Shown: positions 29,527 through 38,503, counted from the first letter of the stretch. The stretch: 64,000 nt of DNA from Pelagibacterales bacterium SAG-MED47 (GCA_014653355.1 JACWEO010000003.1:1-64000), one strand, 5' to 3'. A program made the numbers and translations. Notes: generated from the sequence alone by a model not told the origin.

Positions 29527-30315
29527 ATGTCTCAAAATATTTTAGAAATTAATAATCTTTCAAAATTTTTTGGAGGATTGGCTGCTGTATCTGATTGTTC
29601 ATTAAAAGTAAAAAAGGGAACTATCACAGGTATTATAGGTCCAAATGGATCTGGTAAAACAACTTTATTTAATCTAATAGCTGGAAATTTAAAATCATCT
29701 AAAGGAAATGTTAAATTTAATAATGAAGATATAACTGATACTCCATCATATGAATTATTCTCTAAAGGTTTATTGAGAACTTTTCAAATTGCACATGAAT
29801 TTACAAATTTATCTGTTTTAGAAAATCTAATGATGGTACCTGGAAATCAATCTGGTGAAAAATTAACGAATGTTTTATTAAAGCCTTCTCTTGTTGCAAA
29901 AGAAGAAAGTTTAATTAAAAAAAAAGCAAAAGAAGTAGTAGAATTTTTAAATTTGAGTCACCTTTCAAATGAACTTGCTGGAAATTTATCTGGAGGTCAA
30001 AAAAAACTCTTAGAGCTTGGCAGGACAATGATGGTTGATGCAAAATTAGTATTATTAGACGAGGTTGGTGCTGGAGTTAATAGAACATTGCTTAAAGATT
30101 TAGGCACTGCAATTCAAAAATTAAATCAAGAAAAGGGTTATACTTTTTGTATGATTGAACATGATATGGATTTTATAGGGAGACTTTGTGATCCAGTTAT
30201 TGTTATGGCAGAAGGCTCAGTTTTGTTCGAAGGTTCAGTAGAAAACGCCAAAAAAGATCTTAAGGTTATAGAAAGTTATTTAGGTAGAGGATCAAAATTA
30301 AAGGATAAAAACTGA
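29527..30315 (+). CDS. livG: Second Liv-type ABC transporter, ATPase LivG
   Basis: An ABC ATPase, 262 residues, with Walker A GPNGSGKTT (about 38-46), signature LSGGQKK (about 156-162), Walker B VLLDEVGAGV (note Glu-Val in place of the common Glu-Pro) and H-loop IEHDM. It leads the second importer, whose gene order is G-F-H-M rather than H-M-G-F. The stop overlaps livF. The absence of a gap from the ProC-like gene suggests co-transcription with glaH. Confidence 0.93.
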   Translation: MSQNILEINNLSKFFGGLAAVSDCSLKVKKGTITGIIGPNGSGKTTLFNLIAGNLKSSKGNVKFNNEDITDTPSYELFSKGLLRTFQIAHEFTNLSVLENLMMVPGNQSGEKLTNVLLKPSLVAKEESLIKKKAKEVVEFLNLSHLSNELAGNLSGGQKKLLELGRTMMVDAKLVLLDEVGAGVNRTLLKDLGTAIQKLNQEKGYTFCMIEHDMDFIGRLCDPVIVMAEGSVLFEGSVENAKKDLKVIESYLGRGSKLKDKN

Positions 30316-31022
30316 TGGCTTTTTTTGAGGGAAATAAAATGACTGGTGGTTATGGAAATGGTCCTGATATTATTCACTCATGTTCTGTTACTGTTGATAG
30401 GGGAGAAATAGTATCTATTCTTGGACCTAACGGTGCAGGAAAATCTACAGCTATGAAAGCTATGTTAGGACTTCTTAATCTAAAGTCAGGTACAATAACT
30501 ATAGATGGAAAAGATATTTCAAACTTGTCACCACAAGATCGAGTGAAACAAGGAATTTCATTTGTACCTCAAACTAAAAATGTATTTGCAGGGATGACTG
30601 TTGAGGAAAATTTGGAGATGGGTGCATTTTTATTAGATAAAGATTTAAAAAAATTGATAGATGATATTTTTGATTTATTTCCAATTTTACAAGAAAAAAG
30701 AAATCAATTAGTTGGAGAATTGTCAGGAGGACAAAGACAACAAGTTGCTTTAGGAAGGGCATTGATGATTAAGCCTTCAGTATTAATGTTAGATGAACCT
30801 ACAGCTGGAGTTTCTCCTATTGTAATGGATGAGTTATTTGATCATATAATAAAAGTAAAAAAAACTAATGTTGCCATTCTTATGGTTGAACAAAATGCAA
30901 AACAAGCATTGAACATTTCTGATAGAGGATACGTGCTAGTAACAGGAGAAAATCGTTATTCTGGCACAGGAAAGGAATTGTTGAATGACTCAAGAGTTAG
31001 AAGCTCATTCTTAGGTGGTTAA
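30315..31022 (+). CDS. livF: Second Liv-type ABC transporter, ATPase LivF
   Basis: An ABC ATPase of 235 residues with Walker A GPNGAGKST (about 37-45), signature LSGGQRQ (about 136-142) and Walker B VLMLDEPTAGV. The length is that of ordinary LivF and, unlike the first importer's LivF, it has no N-terminal extension. The ATG overlaps the livG stop and the livH ATG abuts its stop. Confidence 0.93.
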   Translation: MAFFEGNKMTGGYGNGPDIIHSCSVTVDRGEIVSILGPNGAGKSTAMKAMLGLLNLKSGTITIDGKDISNLSPQDRVKQGISFVPQTKNVFAGMTVEENLEMGAFLLDKDLKKLIDDIFDLFPILQEKRNQLVGELSGGQRQQVALGRALMIKPSVLMLDEPTAGVSPIVMDELFDHIIKVKKTNVAILMVEQNAKQALNISDRGYVLVTGENRYSGTGKELLNDSRVRSSFLGG

Positions 31023-32033
31023 ATGGATTTAATAAATGCAATTATTCTTTTACTAAATTATATATTTGTTCCGGCTTTAACTTATGGTTCACAGTTAGCA
31101 CTAGGTGCAATATTCGTGACATTAATTTATGGTATCTTAAGATTTGCCAATTTTGCTACCGGGGACATGATGTCATTTGGAACTATGGCAGCAATTTTAT
31201 TTACTTGGTATTTTCAATCCTTGGGTGTTTCGTTGGGTGTTTTGCCAACAGCACTTATAGCTATTCCATTTGCAATCATTTTTATGATTTTTTATATGTT
31301 ATTGATTGATAAATTTGTTTTCAAATACTATAGAAATCAAAAAAGCCCACCTGTTCAACTTGCTATGGTTAGTATAGGTGTAATGTTTGTTACTCAAGCT
31401 GTAGTAAGAATTATTATAGGACCTTCAGATAGAAGATTTTTTGATGGAGAGAAATTTATAATTAAAGCAGGCGAATTTAAAGAAATTACAGGATTAAATG
31501 AAGGTCTCGCAATTAAATCAACTCAAGTATTAACTATACTTGTAACATTAATTTTAGTTTCAACTCTTTTTTGGTTTCTGAATAAAACTAAGACCGGAAA
31601 AAGTATGAAAGCTTATTCGGATAATGAAGATCTTGCTTTACTATCAGGAATAGATCCCAAAAAAATTGTTATGATTACATGGATAATTGCTGGAATATTA
31701 GCAACTATTGGTGGAACTCTTTATGGTTTAGACAAAAGTTTTAAACCATTCACATACTTTAATAATATGCTGCCCATATTTGCTGCAGCAATAGTTGGAG
31801 GAATTGGTAATCCTTTTGGAGCATTTCTAGGAGGATATGTAATCGCTTTCTCTGAAATACTTTTGACATATGCTTATAAGAAATTTTTTATGTATGTTTT
31901 ACCAGAAAGTATGGAGCCTGGTGGTTTAGTTCAATTACTTTCGACTGATTATAAATTTGCAGTATCATTTTCAATATTAGTCATTGTATTACTCTATCGA
32001 CCATCAGGAATATTTAAAGGAAAGGTATTGTGA
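31023..32033 (+). CDS. livH: Second Liv-type ABC transporter, permease LivH
   Basis: A 336-residue permease with about nine predicted helices. It has GAIFVTLIYGILRFANFATGD near the N-terminus, the coupling region GKSMKAYSDNEDLALLSGID (about residue 194) and AAAIVGGIGNPFGAFLGG. It is about 40 residues longer than the first importer's LivH, mainly in the region 125-165. It overlaps livM by 4 bases with a GTG start. Confidence 0.92.
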   Translation: MDLINAIILLLNYIFVPALTYGSQLALGAIFVTLIYGILRFANFATGDMMSFGTMAAILFTWYFQSLGVSLGVLPTALIAIPFAIIFMIFYMLLIDKFVFKYYRNQKSPPVQLAMVSIGVMFVTQAVVRIIIGPSDRRFFDGEKFIIKAGEFKEITGLNEGLAIKSTQVLTILVTLILVSTLFWFLNKTKTGKSMKAYSDNEDLALLSGIDPKKIVMITWIIAGILATIGGTLYGLDKSFKPFTYFNNMLPIFAAAIVGGIGNPFGAFLGGYVIAFSEILLTYAYKKFFMYVLPESMEPGGLVQLLSTDYKFAVSFSILVIVLLYRPSGIFKGKVL

Positions 32034-33400
32034 GAAAAAATTTAAATGTAATAGCGGCTTACAGTATAATGATGGGTTTAATTATCCTTGTGGGTATATT
32101 TCAGTCTTGGAATATTGCTTTATCAATATTTAATCTTTGTTTGATTTCAGCTGTCATGACAATGGGTGCTAATATTCAATGGGGTTATGCTGGCCTAATT
32201 AACTTTGGGATAATGGGATATACAGCGTTAGGTGGTTTGGCAGCAGTTTTAATTTCTGTTAATCCAGTTCAAGAAGCTTGGAGTGCAGGTGGTTCAAATA
32301 TTTTATTTAGTCTATTTCTTATTATAGGAATGGTGTTGGCTGTTAAGTATGTTTTGAAGAAATATGAAAAATCGAAAATAAGAACTTATATTATTGCTAC
32401 AATTATCATCTTAGGAATTATCATAATACGATTTATATCTGAGCCTGGTATTGAAGCTATCGAGGCAGTTAATCCTTCTAGAACAGGTTTTCTTGGTGGA
32501 TTTGGTTTACCAATTATTTTTTCTTGGATAGTTGGAGCTTTATTTGCTGGTGGATTAGCATTTGTAATAGGTAAAGTTGCCTTAGGTTTAAGAGCAGATT
32601 ACTTGGCGATTGCCACATTGTTGATATCAGAAATAGTAATAGCAATAATTAAACATGAAGATTGGCTAACAAGAGGTGTAAAAAATGTAACAGGATTAAA
32701 ACGACCTGCACCTTATGAAGTAAATTTACAGCAAACTGATTGGTTTATTAATTTGGTTGAAAAATTTAACACAAGTAAATTGAATTTAATTTCAGGTTTT
32801 GCTGAAAGACAATCTGCTCTTAACCAATTTGTAATTGAAGGATCGTCTGTTTTTGTAAAGCTTTGCTACTCAGCATTATTTTTGGTTGTAGTGATTATTC
32901 TTTTAATTTTAACTCAAAAAGCACTTTATTCTCCATGGGGAAGAATGATGAGAGCTATAAGAGATAATGAAGAGGCAGCTAACGCTATGGGTAAAAATGT
33001 TGTTAAGCAACATCTCTTAATATTTGTTTTAGGCTCAGCTATAGTTGGAATTGCTGGAGCGATGTTAGTAACTCAAGATGGGTTATTTACTCCTGGAAGC
33101 TACAGACCAATGCGATATACTTTTTTAATTTGGGTAATGGTAATTGTTGGAGGAAGTGGAAATAATTTTGGTGCAATTTTAGGTGGTTTTGCAGTTTGGT
33201 TTTTATGGATTGAAGCTGCACCAATTGCACTCTTTGTAATTAATCTTACTACATCTGGATTAGCTGATACCCATTTTTTAAAACAACATTTAATTGAAAG
33301 TGTGCCTTACTTTAGGTTTTTAATGATGGGAATTGGTCTATTACTTATTATGAGATACCGACCAAAAGGTATACTTCCTGAAAAAATAGAAATAAAATAA
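32030..33400 (+). CDS. livM: Second Liv-type ABC transporter, permease LivM (extended)
   Basis: A 456-residue permease, about 100 residues longer than usual. The core features are GYAGLINFGIMGYTALGGLA, GLRADYLAIATLLISEI, the coupling loop GRMMRAIRDNEEAANAMG and GGSGNNFGAILGG. Two additional hydrophobic segments at about residues 85-135 (separated by KKYEKSKIRT) and a soluble loop at about 220-275 account for the extra length. The start is GTG within the livH stop (GTGA). It converges on its probable binding-protein gene across a bidirectional terminator. Confidence 0.9.
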   Translation: MRKNLNVIAAYSIMMGLIILVGIFQSWNIALSIFNLCLISAVMTMGANIQWGYAGLINFGIMGYTALGGLAAVLISVNPVQEAWSAGGSNILFSLFLIIGMVLAVKYVLKKYEKSKIRTYIIATIIILGIIIIRFISEPGIEAIEAVNPSRTGFLGGFGLPIIFSWIVGALFAGGLAFVIGKVALGLRADYLAIATLLISEIVIAIIKHEDWLTRGVKNVTGLKRPAPYEVNLQQTDWFINLVEKFNTSKLNLISGFAERQSALNQFVIEGSSVFVKLCYSALFLVVVIILLILTQKALYSPWGRMMRAIRDNEEAANAMGKNVVKQHLLIFVLGSAIVGIAGAMLVTQDGLFTPGSYRPMRYTFLIWVMVIVGGSGNNFGAILGGFAVWFLWIEAAPIALFVINLTTSGLADTHFLKQHLIESVPYFRFLMMGIGLLLIMRYRPKGILPEKIEIK

Positions 33401-33404
33401 AATT

Positions 33405-33476
33405 ATGAAATATATAATAACAGGTGCTGCAATAGCTTGGGCACTATATATGGCTGATAAATATTTATTCTTTTAA
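33405..33476 (+). CDS. Possible 23-residue membrane microprotein
   Basis: An ATG four bases after the livM stop opens a 23-codon frame reading MKYIITGAAIAWALYMADKY followed by LFF and a TAA. It would give a single short membrane helix flanked by Lys. It lies before the terminator and so is in the livM transcript. There is no strong Shine-Dalgarno sequence, but the upstream stop is close enough for re-initiation. It may equally be chance; conservation would decide. Confidence 0.35.
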   Translation: MKYIITGAAIAWALYMADKYLFF

Positions 33477-33510
33477 AAAAAAACCCCAACAAATTAATGC
33501 TGGGGGTTTA
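33475..33510. terminator. Bidirectional terminator between livM and the binding-protein gene
   Basis: AAACCCC (33481-33487) pairs with GGGGTTT (33503-33509). On the minus strand the stem is followed by a run of nine Ts (33475-33483), making a strong terminator for the leftward binding-protein gene. On the plus strand the stem is followed by TTTAAATTTT, a weaker stop for the Liv operon. Its position between two convergent genes fits a shared terminator. Confidence 0.85.
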
Positions 33511-33527
33511 AATTTTAAGATAAAAAA

Positions 33528-34709
33528 TTATCTTTGTTTTTTAGTTTTAAATTTTCCGCCTTTAACCTCTTGTTCTAAGAAAGAACCTTCAGCTTCACCG
33601 ACGCTAGTAAAAGTTACTCCAGTTGCACCTTCGTAATCAACTTTTTTACCTTTAGCTAATAAATCTAAACCTTTTTTTAATTCGCCTGGGTAAATTTTAG
33701 TTCCAGGACCGTTAGCAACATCCATTACATTTTTTGCGATTGATGCTCTATCAGCTGATCCACCTGCTTGCATTGCTAAAATAATTAAAGCAGCAGCATC
33801 ATAAGACTCACCAGTGTAAGGACCTGAGCTATCAATACCAGCAGCTTTTGCTACATTACCAAATACACCAGCACCTTTACCAGTTGAACCTGGCATTGAA
33901 CCAAAAGATTTTTTCAAGTCTTTGCCAAAAGCATCTACTAAAGATTGACCGATCATACCATCAGACAAAATAAATTTATCAAATGCACCAGAATCTAAAG
34001 AAGCTTGGATAATTCCTTTACCACCTTGGTCAAGGTAACCAATTACAGCTACTGCATCGCCACCTGCTGAGGCAAGAGTTGCTACTTCAGAAGAGTAGTC
34101 TGCTTTCCCATCTTCGTGAGCGGTTACAGTTGTCACTTTAATACCATGAGCTTCAACAGCTGCCTTGTAAACATCCGCTAAACCTTTTCCATAGTCATTG
34201 TTTGTGTAAGTGATTGCAACACTTTTAACTTTTCTGTCTTTAGTAATATCAGCTAAAATCTGACCACCTCTAGCATCAGATGGAGCAGTTCTAAAGAAAT
34301 ACCCTTTATCTTTTATTTCAGTTAAAGTAGGTGCGGTTGCTGATGGAGAAATCATCACTATACCATTTGGTACAGCAACATTATCTGCTATCGCTCTAGT
34401 AACTCCTGAACAGTCAGCGCCCATAATAGCGGCTACACCTTGCGCAATAACACCTTCAGCTGCTGCAGTTGCCGCTGCTGAGTCCACACAAGTAGAATCT
34501 GCTCTAATCACTGAAATTTTTTCTCCACCTAATAGCGATCCCGAGTCTGAAGCTTCTTTGAAAGCAAGCTCAGCAGAGGCAGCCATTGCTGGTGTTAGAG
34601 ATTCGATAGGACCAGTAAATCCTAATATAATTCCCATTTTAACATCTGCAAATGTATTCGTTGTAAAAGTTGAAACGAATATAAAAACAGCAATAAATAG
34701 TTTTTTCAT
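33528..34709 (-). CDS. livK: Liv-type ABC transporter substrate-binding protein, second system
   Basis: A periplasmic binding protein of the Peripla_BP_6 family. The signal peptide (MKKLFIAVFIFVSTFTTNTF) is followed by ADVKMGIILGFTGPIESLTP and AIMGADCSGVTRAIADNVAVP, close to LivK/LivJ. The single Cys pair (CVDSAAA and ADCSG) could form the first-lobe disulfide seen in Liv proteins. The ATG at 34709 with AAGGAAG upstream is chosen over an in-frame TTG at 34733. It is transcribed toward the second Liv operon, so its dosage is set by its own promoter. The ligand is unknown. Confidence 0.9.
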   Translation of the reverse strand: MKKLFIAVFIFVSTFTTNTFADVKMGIILGFTGPIESLTPAMAASAELAFKEASDSGSLLGGEKISVIRADSTCVDSAAATAAAEGVIAQGVAAIMGADCSGVTRAIADNVAVPNGIVMISPSATAPTLTEIKDKGYFFRTAPSDARGGQILADITKDRKVKSVAITYTNNDYGKGLADVYKAAVEAHGIKVTTVTAHEDGKADYSSEVATLASAGGDAVAVIGYLDQGGKGIIQASLDSGAFDKFILSDGMIGQSLVDAFGKDLKKSFGSMPGSTGKGAGVFGNVAKAAGIDSSGPYTGESYDAAALIILAMQAGGSADRASIAKNVMDVANGPGTKIYPGELKKGLDLLAKGKKVDYEGATGVTFTSVGEAEGSFLEQEVKGGKFKTKKQR

Positions 34710-34721
34710 TATCTTCCTTTT

Positions 34722-34735
34722 AATTGTTAACAATT
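34722..34735. promoter_or_regulatory. Perfect 14-bp palindrome in the livK leader
   Basis: AATTGTTAACAATT is its own reverse complement. It lies between the predicted -10 box and the ribosome binding site of the leftward livK gene, at the position of a repressor operator. A palindrome of this length is unlikely but not impossible by chance in AT-rich DNA. Confidence 0.35.
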
Positions 34736-34747
34736 TATAAAAGATAA

Positions 34748-34776
34748 ATTAAATCTAATTTTCTAAAAATTTTCAA
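34748..34776 (-). promoter_or_regulatory. Candidate sigma-70 promoter for livK
   Basis: Reading leftward, TTGAAA (34776-34771) is followed after 17 bases by TTTAAT (34753-34748). Transcription should start near 34741, giving a leader of about 32 bases that contains the palindrome and the AAGGAAG ribosome binding site. Confidence 0.55.
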
Positions 34777-34784
34777 TAACCAAT

Positions 34785-35642
34785 TTAACTTATTTTATGT
34801 AGAAAGATTACAGAACTTATCACAATAATGCCTCCTATTACGAATAAGAAAGATGGAACCTCTCCAAATATAAGAAAACTAAGCAAAATACCAAAGATTG
34901 GAAACAATGAATAGAAAGGAAAAATTTTACCTACTGTATAAAATTTATACAAATAAAACATTAATAGATGTGCACACAAAGAGACAATAATTGCTTGGTA
35001 TGAAATTAATATCCAAGACTCCATTTCAATTAGTCTGATATTTTTAATTATCTCACCTTCTAATATTGATGAAATTAAAATTAGAATTACAAAACCAAAA
35101 AGACCTGTGCTTGCATTAATTAGACTGATACTTAAATCTTTTAATTGTCTAGAGTAAACTTGTGCTAATCCAAAAAATAATGCCATTAAACTTGCAAATA
35201 ATAAACCAAGAAAATTATCAGTTAGTTTTGGATCAAAAAATATTATTAGAATCCCTAAAAAAGAAGTAAAAATTAATATCCACTTTTTTCTACTGATATT
35301 TTCATTAAGTATAAAAGCACTTGCAATTATACCAAATGGAATTGCTAATTGTGATCCTAGTATTATTGGGGAAATTATAGAAGAATGGAATAATGATAAG
35401 TTCATAAATACATAAACCATTACACCCATAGACAATGAAAAGAATATTAAGGACTTATAATATTTTCTTTCTGGTAATTTGAACTTCCAAAATGGAATTA
35501 AAATTAATAATACTAATGCCATACGCAGGGCTGCCATTAGTATTGGTGGTACCGAATTGTTTAAAGCTAGTTTAGCTATAGGAAAAGCACTACCATGTGC
35601 AGCCATTATAAAGAGTAAAATTAATAAATGTTTGATTGGCAA
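34785..35642 (-). CDS. EamA-family (DMT) transporter
   Basis: A 285-residue permease with ten predicted helices in two EamA repeats. The first helix carries AAHGSAFPIAKLALN, and the second repeat starts around LLFASLMALFFGLAQVYSR. The reading frame begins with a TTG four bases after the aldehyde dehydrogenase stop; the first in-frame ATG would cut into helix 1. It is the last gene of the leftward catabolic set, suggesting transport of a substrate or product of that set. The direction of transport and the ligand are unknown. Confidence 0.82.
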   Translation of the reverse strand: MPIKHLLILLFIMAAHGSAFPIAKLALNNSVPPILMAALRMALVLLILIPFWKFKLPERKYYKSLIFFSLSMGVMVYVFMNLSLFHSSIISPIILGSQLAIPFGIIASAFILNENISRKKWILIFTSFLGILIIFFDPKLTDNFLGLLFASLMALFFGLAQVYSRQLKDLSISLINASTGLFGFVILILISSILEGEIIKNIRLIEMESWILISYQAIIVSLCAHLLMFYLYKFYTVGKIFPFYSLFPIFGILLSFLIFGEVPSFLFVIGGIIVISSVIFLHKIS

Positions 35643-35646
35643 ATCA

Positions 35647-37128
35647 TTAACCTATCGTGAAAGGATCAGATATTGGCTTATCAGAGGAGTTATACCAAGT
35701 TGTTTTAATTCTTGTATATTCTTTAATTGACTCGATACCCGCTTCTTTTCCATAGCCACTATCTTTAATTCCACCAAAAGGTGCCATTGGAGATATTAAT
35801 CGATAGGTATTTATAAATACTATTCCAGCTCTTATTGCTTTTGAAACTCTATGACCTCTTGCAAAATTAGACGTATAAACTCCAGATGATAAACCATATT
35901 TGTTATCATTCATTTTTTTTATAACTTCTTCTTCATTATCAAATTTCATGACGGATAATATTGGTCCAAACAATTCATTCTCTGCTACTGGGAGGTTATG
36001 ATTTTCACATTCAATAATTGTTGCAGGAAAATAATAACCTTTATTTGAAACGGAGGATCTCTCACCACCACATCTAATTTTTCCACCTTGTTCAGTAGTT
36101 GACTTAATATTTTTTTCTATATTTTCTAATTGTTTAAAACTATTTAAAGGTCCCATCTGAGTATCTTCTTCCATAGGTCCACCTAATTTTATTTTTTTTG
36201 CTTTAGTTATCAATTTGTCTAAAAATTCATCATAAATGTTAGATTGTAAATAAAGTCTTGATCCAGCAATACAACTTTGCCCACTTGCACCAAATATTCC
36301 AGCAGTAATTCCATTTAAAGCATTTTCTTGATCAGCATCATCAAATACTACGACAGGACTTTTTCCACCAAGTTCTAAACTTACTTGTGATAAATTTTCA
36401 GCAGAATTTTTTACAATATGTTTGGCTGTTTCAGGGCCACCTGTAAATGCAATTCTCTCCACAAGATTATGTGTAGTTAGTGCTTTACCACACGGCTCTC
36501 CTAATCCGGTAATTATATTAATTACTCCTTTGGGTATTCCAGTTTTTTCTATTAATTTTGCAAATTCTAAAAGTGTTACTGGTGCAAGTTCTGATGCTTT
36601 TATTACTACTGTATTACCCATCGCAAGTGCAGGAGCAAGCTTCACAGCAGTCAATAGCATTTGAGAATTCCAAGGAATAATTGCTGCCACAACACCAATT
36701 GGTATTCTTGTTGTAGTAACTTGCATGTCAGGTTTATCAATTGGAACTACAGTCCCCTCAACTTTGTCAGCCAGTCCAGCAAAATAATCATAATATTCTG
36801 CAATATAATTAGCTTGGGTTTTTGTTTCTCTATAAATTTTTCCAGTATCTATAGTTTCTATTTTACCTAGATGCTCTGCATTTTCCCTTAGTTGATCTGC
36901 AATTAATCTTAAGTATTTTGCTCTATCTCTTGGGTGAAGTATTGACCAACTATTTTCAAAAGCATTTTGTGCTGATTGAACAGCTTTATCTACATCTTTC
37001 TCATTAGCTTCAGGAACTGTTGCCCATACCTCATTATTTTCAGGGTTTAGAGTTTGTATTTTTTTACCTGATGAAGAATCTACCCACTCACCATTTATAT
37101 ACATTTTAAAATTCTGAATTTTTGGCAT
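35647..37128 (-). CDS. Aldehyde dehydrogenase (NAD(P)-dependent)
   Basis: A 493-residue ALDH-superfamily enzyme. The N-terminal MYINGEWVDSSSGK and the cofactor segment IPWNSQMLLTAVKLAPALAMG are present. The general-base Glu is in LELGGKSPVVVFDDAD (about residue 253), and the catalytic Cys is in FGASGQSCIAGSRLYL (about residue 287). It probably oxidises a semialdehyde formed by ring opening. It lies one base from the hydrolase gene in a leftward set with an LLM monooxygenase, DUF1185 and alpha/beta hydrolase. In trigonelline-type pathways an ALDH oxidises the aldehyde formed by a flavin oxygenase and a hydrolase then cuts the amide, a pattern that fits here. Confidence 0.9.
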   Translation of the reverse strand: MPKIQNFKMYINGEWVDSSSGKKIQTLNPENNEVWATVPEANEKDVDKAVQSAQNAFENSWSILHPRDRAKYLRLIADQLRENAEHLGKIETIDTGKIYRETKTQANYIAEYYDYFAGLADKVEGTVVPIDKPDMQVTTTRIPIGVVAAIIPWNSQMLLTAVKLAPALAMGNTVVIKASELAPVTLLEFAKLIEKTGIPKGVINIITGLGEPCGKALTTHNLVERIAFTGGPETAKHIVKNSAENLSQVSLELGGKSPVVVFDDADQENALNGITAGIFGASGQSCIAGSRLYLQSNIYDEFLDKLITKAKKIKLGGPMEEDTQMGPLNSFKQLENIEKNIKSTTEQGGKIRCGGERSSVSNKGYYFPATIIECENHNLPVAENELFGPILSVMKFDNEEEVIKKMNDNKYGLSSGVYTSNFARGHRVSKAIRAGIVFINTYRLISPMAPFGGIKDSGYGKEAGIESIKEYTRIKTTWYNSSDKPISDPFTIG

Positions 37129-37911
37129 TTAATTATTAATAAAATTCTTGATATTTATATTAACATCATCTGCGCACTCTATACTACAAAGATGTTTTCC
37201 ATTTTTAATTTCAATAAAAATTGAATTAGGTAGGTCTTTAGCTAACTCTTGAGACATTTTTGGAGTAGATCCGGGGTCATTAGATCCAGTCATTACCAAA
37301 GTCTTTGAAGTAATATTTTTGATTACTAATGAATTATCGTTGTGATTAGCAAATAATTCGTAAGCTTTAAGAAAGTTTTTATGATCCTCGGGTTCTTTAG
37401 TTAGTATTTTCATAAACAAATCGTAAGTCGAAGGATTGTTTTCTAGATAATTGTCGCTAAACCATCTTTTTAGCGCTTGTTTTGATATTGGCTTATTTAG
37501 TTTAGCTTGGTTATATCTATCTAAAACTAGTGCTCTTTCAGCCTCAGATCTTTTATAAGTTGTCCCGATTAATATGAGTTTATTAACCTTATCTTTGTAA
37601 TTTGAGGCAAAGTCTAAGGCTATTAGAGATCCAAGAGAGAACCCAACAAGATTAATTTTGTCTACTTGAAGATTACTTAGAATTTCATCAAGTTGTTTCG
37701 AAAAATCATTGAGAGTTAACTTTTCTTTTTCGTAAGGTGTTTTTCCATGACCCAACAAATCATATGTAATTATAGAGAATTCATTTAATTTACTAATTTG
37801 TGATTGCCACATTTGATGATCAAGGCCAACTCCATGAATAAAAACCAATGGAGTAGTATTTTTTTCAATAAAAAAATAGTGATTTTGATTTGAATCAAAA
37901 TTATCAGGCAT
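37129..37911 (-). CDS. Alpha/beta hydrolase
   Basis: A 260-residue alpha/beta-hydrolase. The oxyanion region is LVFIHGVGLDHQMWQSQ (about residues 22-38). The nucleophile Ser sits in the elbow VGFSLGS (about 91-97), the acid Asp in TGSNDPG (about 213-216), and the His in NGKHLCS (about 240). It resembles the 3-oxoadipate enol-lactonase/amidase group. The likely role is hydrolysis of a lactone, ester or amide produced upstream. Its start lies 5 bases from the DUF1185 stop. Confidence 0.87.
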   Translation of the reverse strand: MPDNFDSNQNHYFFIEKNTTPLVFIHGVGLDHQMWQSQISKLNEFSIITYDLLGHGKTPYEKEKLTLNDFSKQLDEILSNLQVDKINLVGFSLGSLIALDFASNYKDKVNKLILIGTTYKRSEAERALVLDRYNQAKLNKPISKQALKRWFSDNYLENNPSTYDLFMKILTKEPEDHKNFLKAYELFANHNDNSLVIKNITSKTLVMTGSNDPGSTPKMSQELAKDLPNSIFIEIKNGKHLCSIECADDVNINIKNFINN

Positions 37912-37915
37912 TGAA

Positions 37916-38503
37916 TTATTTTGGATCTAAACCCATTTCTTTCATATCTTGATAACGATCTCCAGTTCTTGCATGCGCTCTGCCACTAGAAGCTCCTCCA
38001 ATTGCAATTACTATTTCATCATCAAATGGTGCGTCATGAATTGTAAACTCATGAGTTAAATAATAAGGTCTTAAACCAGAGTCAGTTTTATGCATCATTG
38101 GTATAGAAATTTTAGAGCCTGCAGGACCTCGTGTGTTTGTAAAACTTAAATAAGAGGTTCCACCAACAGCATCTCTAAATTTATTTCCAAATCTTAAAGT
38201 ATGAATGAATGCTGATGCGTGTTCTATTTCACCGTTTAAGCCAACAGTTCCTGCTTTACCATAAGCCAAAATTTTTTCTGGCGATCCAATTTCTTCTATT
38301 AATTCTGGAACTAAAATATCACCAAGTTTTGGAGCCAAATCTAAAATGATTGGTTTTAAATCTTCCACAAAACCTTTTCCAGCCCAAGGATTTTTAAACA
38401 CTGCAGCTACTGATACTAATAAGACTGGTTCTTTAGCTTTTTTTCCACCCTCAATGAAAGTTTTATCAACAAACTTTGTAAACTTTCTAAGTTCCAAATC
38501 CAT
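37916..38503 (-). CDS. DUF1185 ('amino acid synthesis') family protein
   Basis: A 195-residue protein of the Pfam DUF1185 family. Family features are AVFKNPWAGKGFVEDL, KAGTVGLNGEIEHASAFIHT, PMMHKTDSGLRPYYLTHEF and the C-terminal GGASSGRAHARTGD. Structures of relatives are reported to have a variant of the chorismate-mutase fold, suggesting a small-molecule enzyme, but the reaction is unknown. It is commonly seen beside LLM flavin oxygenases and hydrolases, as here. Its start overlaps the LLM gene's stop by one base, so translation is coupled. Confidence 0.88.
   Translation of the reverse strand: MDLELRKFTKFVDKTFIEGGKKAKEPVLLVSVAAVFKNPWAGKGFVEDLKPIILDLAPKLGDILVPELIEEIGSPEKILAYGKAGTVGLNGEIEHASAFIHTLRFGNKFRDAVGGTSYLSFTNTRGPAGSKISIPMMHKTDSGLRPYYLTHEFTIHDAPFDDEIVIAIGGASSGRAHARTGDRYQDMKEMGLDPK

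Noticed and set aside
21980..33400. The two Liv systems as a tandem duplication.
   Set aside because: Gene order (H-M-G-F versus G-F-H-M), protein lengths and signature residues differ clearly, so they are separate transporters and not a recent repeat.
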